Notes: a model not told the origin generated them from the sequence alone. A stretch of DNA of 64,000 nucleotides from Psychromonas aquimarina ATCC BAA-1526 (GCF_000428725.1 NZ_KE386793.1:192524-256523), one strand, 5' to 3'; positions 32,013 through 40,878 are shown, counted from the stretch's first letter. Numbers and translations: made by a program.

Positions 32013-32537
32013 CTATGTTTCTTTTGACCAGCTGCGGATTGTTTTAATCTCATCACTGCCGATACTCAAAGATTCAAGAAACTCCTGATGGGCATCCGGC
32101 TCCATTTTTTCAAACTGTTTATGCCAGTTGCGCATGTCCTGTTCATTAAGACCGGCGGCTTTCATTATTTCTACCCAGCGTTGTTTATTTACCATATTGT
32201 GCTCCTGTTGTGTCGGCTGTTCTAACAGCATAACTATCGCTTTCTGCTGCCGGCGCAGTTTCTGGATCTCTTTTTCTAGAGAATTAAACTGGCCGCGCAG
32301 AATATGCTCTTGTGTTTTATCGTCTGTCCGGTCAAGCAGAGTTTTCATGTTTGCTATAGTTACCCCGAAAGAGCGGTAAGCTAAAATTGCTTCGAGCCTT
32401 TTAATCTCTTTATCACCGTACCAGCGGTAACCGTTCTCTGAACGGCAGCTCGGCAGAAGTAAACCGGCACGTTCGTAATAGAGAATGGTGGTGCGTGATA
32501 GGTGATATTGTTTAGCCAGCTGGGTAACTGTGTACAT
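32013..32537 (-). CDS. MerR-family transcriptional regulator
   Basis: The 174-residue protein has an N-terminal MerR winged helix (VTQLAKQYHLSRTTILYYER, then LLPSCRSENGYRWYG) and a coiled-coil dimerisation helix (LEKEIQKLRRQQKAI). An unusual C-terminal extension of about 60 residues rich in Trp, Glu and His (RWVEIMKAAGLNEQDMRNWH) resembles MerR proteins with TipAS-like or antibiotic-binding tails. No obvious target gene is adjacent except itself and the divergent LysR gene. Confidence 0.85.
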   Translation of the reverse strand: MYTVTQLAKQYHLSRTTILYYERAGLLLPSCRSENGYRWYGDKEIKRLEAILAYRSFGVTIANMKTLLDRTDDKTQEHILRGQFNSLEKEIQKLRRQQKAIVMLLEQPTQQEHNMVNKQRWVEIMKAAGLNEQDMRNWHKQFEKMEPDAHQEFLESLSIGSDEIKTIRSWSKET

Positions 32538-32699
32538 ATAATAAACCTCTTTTTAACCGGTCTCTATTCTCAACCCTATACCAGTAGACGGGTCAACAGA
32601 TAATTTATCTATAGAATATTTCAAATTCTGCAGTATGTACGGCTGTTTGCTAATAAATTATGCTAACCTCTTGGTTTTTACTGCTTACTTGGGGAATAT

Positions 32700-33644
32700 A
32701 TGGATCTTATTAAACTATCGCATATCAGCATGAAGCATCTGATCACCCTGCATATAATGTTAGATACCCTGAGCGTGACGAGCAGTGCAGAGCGTTTATG
32801 TGTCAGCCCCTCTTCAGTAAGTAAAATCCTCAGTCAGCTGCGTGAAAATTTAAATGACGAATTGTTTTATCGTCATGGAAATAAGCTGGTAGCGACTCCT
32901 CTGGCAAGGCGTTTAGGACCGTCGGTGCATCAGATAATCAATGATATGAATCAGATTATTACTCAGGAAGCTTTTGAACCTTCGCGTTATACCGGCCGTT
33001 TTTCTTTAGCAATGCGTGAAAGTACCTTTGAATTATTCGCGACAAATTTAATAGCACAAGTGTTAGCACAGGCACCCAATATCCGTCTGGATATCTGCTC
33101 AAAAGACAGTATCGGTTTTGAGGGGCTGGTTAAAGGCAGATTAGATTTTATTATTTTACCGCATGACGGCAGTCAGCAGCCCGATACCCATAATAAACTG
33201 GTCTGGGAAACTTTAATTGAGGATCATATGGTCTGTCTGATGAATCCCGAACATCCGCTGGCAGCTAAAACAGATTCGCAGTTTAGTCTGGATGACTACC
33301 TAAACTACGGGCATATTGCTATTACCGACAGCGATTTGAATATTCCATTTTTTGAGATGCAGCTGGCTCAGCAGAACAGAAAACGTAATGTGGTTATATC
33401 CGTGCCTGATTTTGGCGGAGCTGCTGTGATGTGTCAGCATAGTGATCTGCTGTTTACCTGTTCGCAGCGCTGGGCAAAAAGTGCTTTTCAGGCAAAAGGT
33501 CTAGTGGCTAAAGCACTGCCTTTTAATTACGGTAATATCGCTTACAGCCTGGTTTGGCATCAGCCGAGTATGAATGATCCTGCCCACCGCTGGTTATATC
33601 AGCAGATCCTGAAATGCTGCTGTGATCAGCCGCCGGAAAGCTAA
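32700..33644 (+). CDS. LysR-family transcriptional regulator
   Basis: The 314-residue protein has an N-terminal helix-turn-helix (TSSAERLCVSPSSVSKILSQ) and a C-terminal periplasmic-binding-like effector domain (DFIILPHDG, NKLVWETLIEDHMVCLM). It lies 63 bases before a LysE-family exporter gene on the same strand, so it may control that exporter, but LysR regulators usually face their target divergently. The effector is unknown. Confidence 0.88.
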   Translation: MDLIKLSHISMKHLITLHIMLDTLSVTSSAERLCVSPSSVSKILSQLRENLNDELFYRHGNKLVATPLARRLGPSVHQIINDMNQIITQEAFEPSRYTGRFSLAMRESTFELFATNLIAQVLAQAPNIRLDICSKDSIGFEGLVKGRLDFIILPHDGSQQPDTHNKLVWETLIEDHMVCLMNPEHPLAAKTDSQFSLDDYLNYGHIAITDSDLNIPFFEMQLAQQNRKRNVVISVPDFGGAAVMCQHSDLLFTCSQRWAKSAFQAKGLVAKALPFNYGNIAYSLVWHQPSMNDPAHRWLYQQILKCCCDQPPES

Positions 33645-33707
33645 GGTTAGTGACACAAGGGGATGTATGTTAAAGTTGCCGGAGCATTAAATTAAACAGA
33701 GGGAAGC

Positions 33708-34361
33708 ATGGATACTATTATAATGAGTTTAACACCGTATTTTGCGGAGATTATTTCAGTTGCTGTTATCGCCGTATTTATGGCGGTCAGCCCGGGCGCT
33801 GATTTTATTATGGTGACCAGAAACAGTATTTTTTACAGCCGTGCGGCCGGCCTGTATTCTGCGTTAGGTGTAAGTCTGGCTATCTGGATCCATGTCGCTT
33901 ATTCGATTGCCGGACTGGCAGTAATTATCTCCAACTCGATTGTTTTATTTTCAGTGATAAAATACCTAGGCGCCGCTTATCTGATTTATATCGGCTGGAA
34001 GACTTTCCGCAGCAGTTCTAAAAGCGAGATTGAGCAGCCGCAGAAGGAGAATAAGCAGTTATCAAACTGGTCTGCGTTTAAAGTTGGTTTTATTACCAAT
34101 GCCTTAAATCCAAAAACAACTATCTTTTTTCTAAGCTTATTTACCCAGGTTGTTAATCCGCAGACACCGCTGTTCCTGCAGATTTTCTACGGCGCGATTA
34201 TCTCCTGCGCACATCTGTTATGGTTCAGCTCAGTCTCTGTTTTCCTGAGCCAGCCTGCGCTGCTGAATAAATTTAATTTGTATAAGGGCAGAATTGAAAA
34301 AGTAATCGGCACACTGTTAATCGGCTTTGGTTTGAAAGTGGCAGCCGCCACTTCCAGTTAA
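33708..34361 (+). CDS. LysE/RhtB-family amino acid exporter
   Basis: The 217-residue membrane protein has about six helices and the family motif AVFMAVSPGADFIMVTRNS near the N-terminus, then GAAYLIYIGWKTFRS and NALNPKTTIFFLSLF. Such proteins export amino acids or their derivatives, often homoserine lactone, threonine or similar. A GAGGGAAG site precedes the ATG. The LysR gene upstream is its likely regulator. A MITE-like repeat starts 3 bases after its stop codon. Confidence 0.88.
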   Translation: MDTIIMSLTPYFAEIISVAVIAVFMAVSPGADFIMVTRNSIFYSRAAGLYSALGVSLAIWIHVAYSIAGLAVIISNSIVLFSVIKYLGAAYLIYIGWKTFRSSSKSEIEQPQKENKQLSNWSAFKVGFITNALNPKTTIFFLSLFTQVVNPQTPLFLQIFYGAIISCAHLLWFSSVSVFLSQPALLNKFNLYKGRIEKVIGTLLIGFGLKVAAATSS

Positions 34362-34363
34362 TA

Positions 34364-34524
34364 ATACCAATTCCATTAATTAGGTGATCTATTTAGGCGT
34401 AGGAAAAATGAATGAAAGTAAGGCATTGATTGCAGTAACTAGTTGTTCTAATTACAAAATCAATAACGATGTTAGCATTCATTTTAACCAGCATAAATGA
34501 ATAGAAAATTAGTGGATTTGGTAT
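34364..34524. repeat. MITE-like repeat, copy A
   Basis: This 161-bp element begins ATACCAATTCCATTAATTA and ends with the imperfect inverse, AATTAGTGGATTTGGTAT. The interior is about 80% similar to 38035-38218. It encodes no transposase, so it is probably a non-autonomous element. It sits immediately after the LysE-family gene. Confidence 0.8.
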
Positions 34525-34595
34525 AAATATGCAGGTCGTTAATGGACGGCCTGTCCATCGGACGTTTAGAATTTATATTCAGGATAAAATAGAAA

Positions 34596-35507
34596 TCAGA
34601 TATAAACAGCAGGTAGAATTAAAGGGCCGACACCGCGTTGACTGAGCTGTCCGGCTAACTGTTTTATATCCTGTTCTGTGCAGGCTTTCCAGGTTTTAGC
34701 TTCAGTTGTCACGCCGTGATTCTGAAAGGCATTAAGCTTGATACGTACGGCAGGCGGCAGCTTTTTCAGATAATCTGCCAGTGCATCAATTTCACTTTCG
34801 AAATCGGTTTTCCCCGGGATATGCAGCAGACGCACTTCATAAAGTTTATGCTCGGCAGCTAACAGTGCCAGTGAGCGGAAAACTCTGTGATGGTCCCGCC
34901 CGGTTATCCATAAATGGGTTGCCTGCTGCCAGGCTTTAAGATCAATCATGGCCCCGTCAATAAAAGGCAGAAGCTTCTGCCAGCCGCTTTCACTTAAGCT
35001 GCCGTTACTGTCAACCATGCAGCTCAAATGCTGTAGATCCGGGGCCGTTTTTACCGCTTCAAACAGAGATTTGATAAAATTAAGCTGCAGTGTCGCTTCA
35101 CCGCCGCTGATCGTAATGCCGTTAATAAACAGACTGTTTTTACGAATCAGCAGGAGCATATCTGCAACTGAGTAGTGATAAGTTTTAGGAGTGGACTGCT
35201 TAGGGCATATGCTTAAACAGGTATCACAATGAATACATAAATCTGTATCCCACTTAACGCTGCTTGAGGTGCTGTTATCTGCCCAGGAGAGTGCCTGGAC
35301 AGGGCAGCTGCTGATACAGCCACCGCAGTTATCACAAAGATCGATAGTCTGCGGGTTATGGCAGTTCAGGCAGTTATAATTACAGCCCTGCAGAAAAATA
35401 ACCAGCCTGCTGCCGGGCCCGTCTACACAGGAAAAGTTAATTACTTTACTGACAGCTGCTTTTGTCTGCGGCAATTTTTCAGCGTACGTAGCGAGGTGAC
35501 TGTTCAT
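34596..35507 (-). CDS. yjjW: Radical SAM glycyl-radical-enzyme activase, YjjW-like
   Basis: The 303-residue protein has the radical SAM motif CNYNCLNC near residue 40. Two ferredoxin-type [4Fe-4S] motifs follow (CDNCGGCISSCP and CIHCDTCLSICP), then GGEATLQ. It should generate the glycyl radical on its partner by cleaving S-adenosylmethionine under anoxic conditions. It overlaps the 3' end of the yjjI-like gene by 29 bases on the same strand, which supports the pairing and the start at 35507. Confidence 0.9.
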   Translation of the reverse strand: MNSHLATYAEKLPQTKAAVSKVINFSCVDGPGSRLVIFLQGCNYNCLNCHNPQTIDLCDNCGGCISSCPVQALSWADNSTSSSVKWDTDLCIHCDTCLSICPKQSTPKTYHYSVADMLLLIRKNSLFINGITISGGEATLQLNFIKSLFEAVKTAPDLQHLSCMVDSNGSLSESGWQKLLPFIDGAMIDLKAWQQATHLWITGRDHHRVFRSLALLAAEHKLYEVRLLHIPGKTDFESEIDALADYLKKLPPAVRIKLNAFQNHGVTTEAKTWKACTEQDIKQLAGQLSQRGVGPLILPAVYI

Positions 35508-37032
35508 GACTCGCCACTCTTGGTTTTCTATTTAAAATACTGGTATTAACAGCCGCTTCTGCACCTAAACCGGTAGTATTAGTACGAGAGCCCTGTGCTT
35601 TGAAGCGTTCAATATCAGACAGTTTAATCATATAACCAGTGACACGAATTAAATCGTTAGAAGCAACATTCGCGCTGAATTCACGGAAACCTAAGTTTAA
35701 TGCCCCTTTACACAACTGGTACATAGCCTGCGGGTTTGATTTTACAGTTTCATCAATGGTCAGAATTTCACTTATTCCCGAGGTGTAATACTGGTGATGT
35801 TTTGCCAGTGCCTGGATATGCGCAATCGGATCCGGCTCTGTGCCGTAAGGGATACGTACACCTGGAGTTACGTCCTCATCAAGGCTGATTCCGCCCTGCG
35901 AGTGCAGCAGGGCACGGCCATGGTAGCCATAGGTCACGGCGGTGGATTTAACGATGTGATCTAAGGCTTCAGATATCTGGTGGCCTAATATATTTGCCGT
36001 TTCACAATGGCCGTACTGGCTTTTGGAATTACTTAATGGGATATCTGTAAAATCAGTCTTATTAAGTAGAATATTAACCGCTTCCGCCATACCGAAAATA
36101 CCGAACATAGGGGCAAAACGCGACTCTTCAATTAACCCCTCTTTTACCAGGAAGCTGTCGAAAAAATGCGACTGTTCATGTAAAAATTGAGATCTTGCTT
36201 CAATCAGCTCATACATTAGAGTGCAGTAATGAGGCAGTGTATGGCTAAAGAAATCTTCGCGGCTTTCTGCGCGCAGGGCGGCCTCTTTTAAATTAAGACG
36301 CACTAGGGTATTTGCGCCCCCGGCTAAGGGTAATGAATTATAGCAGCTGACAATACCGAATCCCTGCTGGTCATAACTTTGTGCATGCATAGGATAATTA
36401 GCAATATGCGGCTTGCTGCACTCGCAGATATTGGCGGCTGCTCTTTGAAACAGCTCTTCCGGAGTTATCTGCGGATCGTACATAAAGGTCAGATTAGGGG
36501 CGACCTGTTTAAGCTCAGCATCAACTCTTAAGATTGTGCGGCAGATGATGTTGTCAGTCGGGCCGATATTTACATGCATAAAAGCATCGGGCAGGGTACG
36601 ATCGAGCATGATCCAGAACAGTTTGATTTTCTGGTAGATAGTCTCCGGATCAAGACCTGCTGTATAAGGCATTAATACTTCATCAAGCTGTCCTAAATAC
36701 ACCGGAATATTGGTAACCGAGGGCACATGATGATAAATAATGGTCAGCGCATTGAGTGCTTCATCCAGATTTTCTACCGCCTGCAGTTCCAGATATTCTG
36801 AGCCCTGCTGCAGGAACTTAGCGTAATCGGGTAATACATAACGTGGTTTAAAGGGCGCATTGCCTTCAAACATATCACATATAATGCCGCTGTCCATTGC
36901 TTCGTGAACTACTTGAGAAACAGGAAGATAGGGCAGACTCGCATCGGCCTCTAACGCGAGATAACTGGATTTCTGTTTGGCTGACAGTGTCGGGTCAGTA
37001 ATAATCTGCTTAATCTTCTGTTGTAGACTCAC
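35479..37032 (-). CDS. yjjI: Glycyl radical enzyme of the YjjI family
   Basis: The 517-residue protein matches the YjjI type in length and its C-terminal glycyl-radical loop reads IRVTGYMIKL (Gly is the radical site). YjjI is shorter than pyruvate formate-lyase, and to my knowledge its reaction has not been established beyond its membership of the glycyl radical enzymes. Cysteine-containing segments in the centre (ANICECSKPH, IVSCYNSLPL) are candidate active-site positions. The activase gene is directly downstream and overlaps. Expression is probably induced without oxygen, but I found no convincing FNR box upstream. Confidence 0.9.
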   Translation of the reverse strand: MSLQQKIKQIITDPTLSAKQKSSYLALEADASLPYLPVSQVVHEAMDSGIICDMFEGNAPFKPRYVLPDYAKFLQQGSEYLELQAVENLDEALNALTIIYHHVPSVTNIPVYLGQLDEVLMPYTAGLDPETIYQKIKLFWIMLDRTLPDAFMHVNIGPTDNIICRTILRVDAELKQVAPNLTFMYDPQITPEELFQRAAANICECSKPHIANYPMHAQSYDQQGFGIVSCYNSLPLAGGANTLVRLNLKEAALRAESREDFFSHTLPHYCTLMYELIEARSQFLHEQSHFFDSFLVKEGLIEESRFAPMFGIFGMAEAVNILLNKTDFTDIPLSNSKSQYGHCETANILGHQISEALDHIVKSTAVTYGYHGRALLHSQGGISLDEDVTPGVRIPYGTEPDPIAHIQALAKHHQYYTSGISEILTIDETVKSNPQAMYQLCKGALNLGFREFSANVASNDLIRVTGYMIKLSDIERFKAQGSRTNTTGLGAEAAVNTSILNRKPRVASHEQSPRYVR

Positions 37033-37353
37033 GAATGTATATCCTCTTTAAAAATAAGGACTCTAATCTAACGCTGAATATTTCTTTCCAAAAGTGAAAA
37101 TAACAGAAACAAGCTTTTCCTGAATGGAAATCCGAATATTATGTTCACAAGTTAATTGTTTATCAGCGAGCGATAAATTATGATTCGCTGTATTACTTTG
37201 CAACGGCAAATCTGCAGGCACTAATAAATATGATTAAAATTAACCCTCTATTAAAGCAGCCGCGAGTTGCTGTCCGGGATCTGTTTTGAACGTGAACAGA
37301 TCGCCGCAGACAAACGTTCCGTGGCGCCATTAAATATAATAGAGTAAATTGTC
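37033..37353. other. Gene-free region upstream of yjjI and the acetyltransferase
   Basis: No coding region is supported in these 321 bases between divergent genes. A dyad GATCTGTT...AACAGATC at 37278-37302 (perfect 8-bp arms, 9-base spacer) lies 52 bases before the acetyltransferase start and could be an operator. Confidence 0.45.
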
Positions 37354-37992
37354 ATGACAAAGAAACACTGGTCAAAATTTCAGCTCCTACATCAAGTAGT
37401 TACTAATAAAAATATTCATATCAAAGGCACTCACAGTTATTACAGCGACTGCTGGGATAATGGTTTTGAACAATCCGCTGTCCGTTATTTATGCGGTGAC
37501 CAGCCCGGTGAAAACCGCGAGCCTAACTGGCATATCGATCAGCTCCATATCGGTGATTATGTGTGTATCGCCGCCGAAGTAGTGATTTTAATGGGCGGGA
37601 ATCATAACCATAGAACAGACTGGTTGTGCCTGTACCCGTTTATGGACTTTATTGAAGAGTCTTATCAGGGCAAAGGTGATACCATTCTCGGTGACGGCTG
37701 CTGGCTGGGCATGCGGGCAATGATTATGCCCGGCGTAACCGTCGGTGAAGGTGCCGTTGTGGCCGCCAACAGCGTGGTGACTAAAGATGTGGCGCCCTAC
37801 AGTATTGTCGCCGGCAGTCCCGCGAAGCATATTAAATACCGTTTTGACGAGACTGTTCGAAATAAGCTGCTGGCATTACAGGTTTACGACTGGCCGGAAG
37901 ATAAATTTAATGCCCTGAAAGGGCATTTATGCAGTTCTGATATAGAAGGTTTACAGCTGGCGATACAGGATTACGATTCGTCGGCTCGATAA
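37354..37992 (+). CDS. CatB/Vat-like hexapeptide O-acetyltransferase
   Basis: The 212-residue left-handed beta-helix protein belongs to the xenobiotic acetyltransferase group that includes CatB chloramphenicol and Vat streptogramin acetyltransferases. Landmarks are IGDYVCIAAEVVILMGGNHNHRTDWLC (catalytic His in GNHNH), GDGCWLGMRAMIMPGVTVGEG and AANSVVTKDVAPYSIVAGSPAKHI. Chromosomal members are common and often not linked to resistance, so the acceptor is open. A strong terminator follows. Confidence 0.85.
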   Translation: MTKKHWSKFQLLHQVVTNKNIHIKGTHSYYSDCWDNGFEQSAVRYLCGDQPGENREPNWHIDQLHIGDYVCIAAEVVILMGGNHNHRTDWLCLYPFMDFIEESYQGKGDTILGDGCWLGMRAMIMPGVTVGEGAVVAANSVVTKDVAPYSIVAGSPAKHIKYRFDETVRNKLLALQVYDWPEDKFNALKGHLCSSDIEGLQLAIQDYDSSAR

Positions 37993-38001
37993 AGCTCTTT
38001 A

Positions 38002-38032
38002 AAATCCAGGCCGATAAAGCCTGGATTTTTTC
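38002..38032 (+). terminator. Intrinsic terminator of the acetyltransferase gene
   Basis: AATCCAGGC and GCCTGGATT pair around a 7-base loop and are followed by a T run ten bases after the stop codon. Confidence 0.85.
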
Positions 38033-38034
38033 TT

Positions 38035-38218
38035 ATAGCAATTCCATTAATTAGATGATCTATTTAGGCGTAGAAAAAATGGATGAAGGCAAGGCGTTGA
38101 CTGCTGCAACTAGTTATTCTAATTACAAAATAAATAACCAAAATACAAATCTTATTTGTATTTAGCTAGCGTCCATTTTAACAAGCATCAATGAATAGAT
38201 AATTAGTGGATTTGGTAT
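38035..38218. repeat. MITE-like repeat, copy B
   Basis: This 184-bp relative of the element at 34364-34524 has the same ends. It differs by an internal insertion of about 23 bases that itself contains a dyad (AAATACAAAT...ATTTGTATTT). It is wedged between the acetyltransferase terminator and the kinase gene, and its last base is part of the kinase stop codon. Confidence 0.8.
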
Positions 38219-39558
38219 TATACAACCACTTCAACCTTTGCTGATAAAAGCAGCAGCTGCGCTTTTATTTCCAAAAATCGAGGGCGGAAAGCCTGTTCGC
38301 TGTGTTTGCAGTCATCTTTCAGGGTGGTTAACTGAGCAGTTAATTCACAACTATCAACCTGCTGACACCGGCTTAACATATCTTCTAACAAACAGCCGAA
38401 AGCACGTATTTCTATACTTTCCATGGCCTCTTTTTGGATGACCGGCAGTGCCGCCAGATTAGAGGATGCACCGAAATCACCAAATAATAGTGAATAGTTA
38501 CTATCAACCATAATGTTGTGTGCATAGACATCACCATGGCTGACGCCTTTGGTATGTAAATGCTCTAGCGTATCAGCCATCTGCAGCGCAACCCGAACGA
38601 CAGCGTCGCTGTCAAACTGTGTACCTTGAGCAAAAGTATCCCGCGTACAGGTTATTAACGAGGGTGGTAAACCTAAATTTCCAAAAGTGTTCGGAATAAG
38701 TTCCATCACTAAACCAAGCTGATCCTGCTGCGCAATCTGTGCGACAACGTTAATCAGATTAGGGTGTCTACCCGCTGTTAAACAGCAGTTTAATTCATCA
38801 ATCGGGTAACCGTCACTGGTGACGGCACCTTTGAATAATTTAAGTGCAATATCAGATGCGCCGCCGCTAAGCGCTGCTGGTTTATTGTTCCACTGAGCGC
38901 GATAAATAACACCGGACGCACCTTCACCGAGCTGCTCGGCCAGTGTGATATCTGCCAGTTGAACTTTAAGCATATCTTTTGTCTGCTGACTCAAACCCGT
39001 GCACAAAGGGTTGCCGGAAAATGCCAGCCAGGAAAGTTTAGGGAGCTGCAGCAGCCAGTCCGGCAGAGAGGTTAGCTGATTAGCAGATAAACGGGCTAAC
39101 TGTAGATTTCTGCAGCTGCGCATTGAGTCCGGCAGGGCGGTAATTTTATTGCCCGCTAACGCTAATTTTTGTAAGCGCCATAACTGTCCCATGGAATCGG
39201 GCAGTTTTTCAATTTCATTATCGGTGAGAATCAACCAGCGGGTATCAACAGGTAAAGCATTTTCCGGTACTGTGCGGATTTTATTAGCTTTAAAACCGAT
39301 CATCTCTAATTTAGGGCATTTAGCCAGTACAGCGGGCAGATGCTCAAAATTATTATTAGATACAAATAGAATTTTCAGCTGCTTTAGGCGGTCAAAATCA
39401 TCGGGTAAAGCGCTTAGCTGATTATTTGATAAATCCAGTACTTCTAAGCTGTCTGCTAAAGTAAAGATTTCTTGTGGGAACTTATTTAAATTTTCGCTAA
39501 GGGATAGTTTTTTAACCGGGCCTAACTGCCCTGATTTTAGTTGTTGTAAAGTTTGCAA
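38218..39558 (-). CDS. Leucine-rich-repeat protein kinase (Hanks type)
   Basis: The 446-residue soluble protein has about seven leucine-rich repeats in residues 15-200 (for example LEVLDLSNNQLSALPDDFDR and LQKLALAGNKITALPDSM). A kinase domain follows at about 213-440. Kinase landmarks are the glycine loop LGEGASGVIYRA, the Lys in IALKLFK, the catalytic loop SHGDVYAHNIMV and GDFGAS. The catalytic Asp and Asn and the DFG are kept, while the Lys of the usual HRDLK loop is Ala. Together this is a plausible Ser/Thr kinase with a built-in protein-binding platform. It has no membrane segment. Partner and substrate are unknown. Confidence 0.88.
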   Translation of the reverse strand: MQTLQQLKSGQLGPVKKLSLSENLNKFPQEIFTLADSLEVLDLSNNQLSALPDDFDRLKQLKILFVSNNNFEHLPAVLAKCPKLEMIGFKANKIRTVPENALPVDTRWLILTDNEIEKLPDSMGQLWRLQKLALAGNKITALPDSMRSCRNLQLARLSANQLTSLPDWLLQLPKLSWLAFSGNPLCTGLSQQTKDMLKVQLADITLAEQLGEGASGVIYRAQWNNKPAALSGGASDIALKLFKGAVTSDGYPIDELNCCLTAGRHPNLINVVAQIAQQDQLGLVMELIPNTFGNLGLPPSLITCTRDTFAQGTQFDSDAVVRVALQMADTLEHLHTKGVSHGDVYAHNIMVDSNYSLLFGDFGASSNLAALPVIQKEAMESIEIRAFGCLLEDMLSRCQQVDSCELTAQLTTLKDDCKHSEQAFRPRFLEIKAQLLLLSAKVEVVV

Positions 39559-39582
39559 ATTGACAGCCTAGTTTTTGAATCA

Positions 39583-39650
39583 AAAAAAAGGCGCCATGGT
39601 AATGGATAAAAGGCACTGTGGAAAGCAGTTTTATTGCGGCGCTTTTAGCC
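39583..39650 (-). terminator. Terminator of the LacI-family gene
   Basis: Read on the minus strand, AAAAGCGCCGC and GGCGCCTTTTTT form the base of a long hairpin, ending in a T run shortly past the regulator stop codon. Confidence 0.6.
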
Positions 39651-39659
39651 TGTGCCTAG

Positions 39660-40685
39660 TCAGCTGCTGGCACGTTCGCAAAGTTTAAAACCGATATCAA
39701 TCTGTTTAAGCAAGTTCTGATCCTGGCCTGTTAATCTCTGCAGCAGCAGCCGGGCTGCTTTGCCGGCCATTTTAGCGTAGTTTATCTCAATGCTGGTCAG
39801 GCGCGGAATACATTTTTCACTGAATGTTGAACCATCCAGACAAGTTAGCGCTATATCTTTGGGGATTTGTAATACACGGCGCTGGCATTCAAACAGTGCG
39901 CCCATGGCAATCTCTTCATGGCTGCAGATAAGTGCATCTAAATCGGGCTGCTGAAGCAGTAATTTTGCAACACCTTCACAGCCTAATTCGATATTCGGCT
40001 CATCATTGCTGGTTAAAAAATGATCCGGCGCTAAATAATTCTCCAGCATAGCGGCCTGCCAGCCCCGCAGCTGTTTACGCAGTATGCTCTGTTCACTGCG
40101 CGCACCGACAAAAGCGATTTTCTGAAAACCCTGTTTAATCAGATGGCGGGTCATCTCTTTACTGCTTTGATAATGATCTATGCCGACATTTAAATCGATG
40201 CAAAGTTCATTGATTTCAGCAAGTTCGAGTATAGCCGCCTGTGAGTTTTTAAGCAGTTTTACTGTCTGTGCCGAATGTTCACTACCGAAGAGTACAACAG
40301 CCGCCGGATTGTTTGCCAGCAGAGTCGACAGCAGCTGCTCTTCCTGAGTGATGGAATAATTACTGTAGCCAATAACTAACTGGTAACCGGCCTGATTAAG
40401 TATCTCCTGAAAAGAGGGAATAAAATTACTGCATACTTTATCGGCAAAGGAGGGCAGGATCAGTGCAATCGAATCACTTTTACCGGAGGCTAATGCGCCG
40501 GCCGCTTGATTAGGTATATAACCGAGTTCTTCGACAACCAGCTGGATTTTATCTCTGAGTTTCTCGGAAACCTGCTCCGGTGTTCTTAATGCTCGGGATA
40601 CAGTCATAGCTCCGACACCGGCTGATTTCGCTACATCTGCTAATGTTACTCGGCCGGTACCACGGCGTTTACGAAGTGTTTCCAT
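39660..40685 (-). CDS. LacI-family repressor (GntR-like subgroup)
   Basis: The 341-residue protein has an N-terminal helix-turn-helix and hinge (TLADVAKSAGVGAMTVSRAL, ALASGKSDSIALILPS) and a sugar-binding periplasmic-protein-like core. I start at ATG 40685 rather than the TTG one codon earlier because AGGAT is well placed. It is divergent from the PTS-transaldolase operon and the 39-bp dyad between them is its likely operator, so it should repress that operon and itself. The inducer is probably the PTS sugar or its phosphate. Confidence 0.9.
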   Translation of the reverse strand: METLRKRRGTGRVTLADVAKSAGVGAMTVSRALRTPEQVSEKLRDKIQLVVEELGYIPNQAAGALASGKSDSIALILPSFADKVCSNFIPSFQEILNQAGYQLVIGYSNYSITQEEQLLSTLLANNPAAVVLFGSEHSAQTVKLLKNSQAAILELAEINELCIDLNVGIDHYQSSKEMTRHLIKQGFQKIAFVGARSEQSILRKQLRGWQAAMLENYLAPDHFLTSNDEPNIELGCEGVAKLLLQQPDLDALICSHEEIAMGALFECQRRVLQIPKDIALTCLDGSTFSEKCIPRLTSIEINYAKMAGKAARLLLQRLTGQDQNLLKQIDIGFKLCERASS

Positions 40686-40839
40686 CAAATATCCTGAATA
40701 TGTTTTTAACAGCGCCAGCGCGCCTGCAGCTTGAACTTTTTATTGTTTTTAGTATGAACTTGTCAATCATAACATTATTTATTGTCTTTTTTTTATCTGT
40801 ACCCTGCAACGGCATTAATTAAAAATGATAGCTGACTCA

Positions 40840-40878
40840 CACATTTGGTAGCGCTATCAGGTAGCGCTACCAAATGTG
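40840..40878. promoter_or_regulatory. 39-bp perfect hairpin containing tandem LacI-type operators
   Basis: CACATTTGGTAGCGCTA and its exact complement TAGCGCTACCAAATGTG flank a 5-base spacer. The right half contains GGTAGCGCTACC, a perfect 12-bp palindrome of LacI-family type, and the left arm contains GGTAGCGCTATC. Two operator-like sites are thus nested in one large dyad, 74 bases upstream of the EIIA gene and 154 bases upstream of the repressor gene. Confidence 0.8.

Noticed and set aside
34364-34524. CRISPR or REP-like array
   Set aside because: Only two dispersed copies with terminal inverted repeats exist, with no regular spacing or spacers. A MITE-like element fits better.
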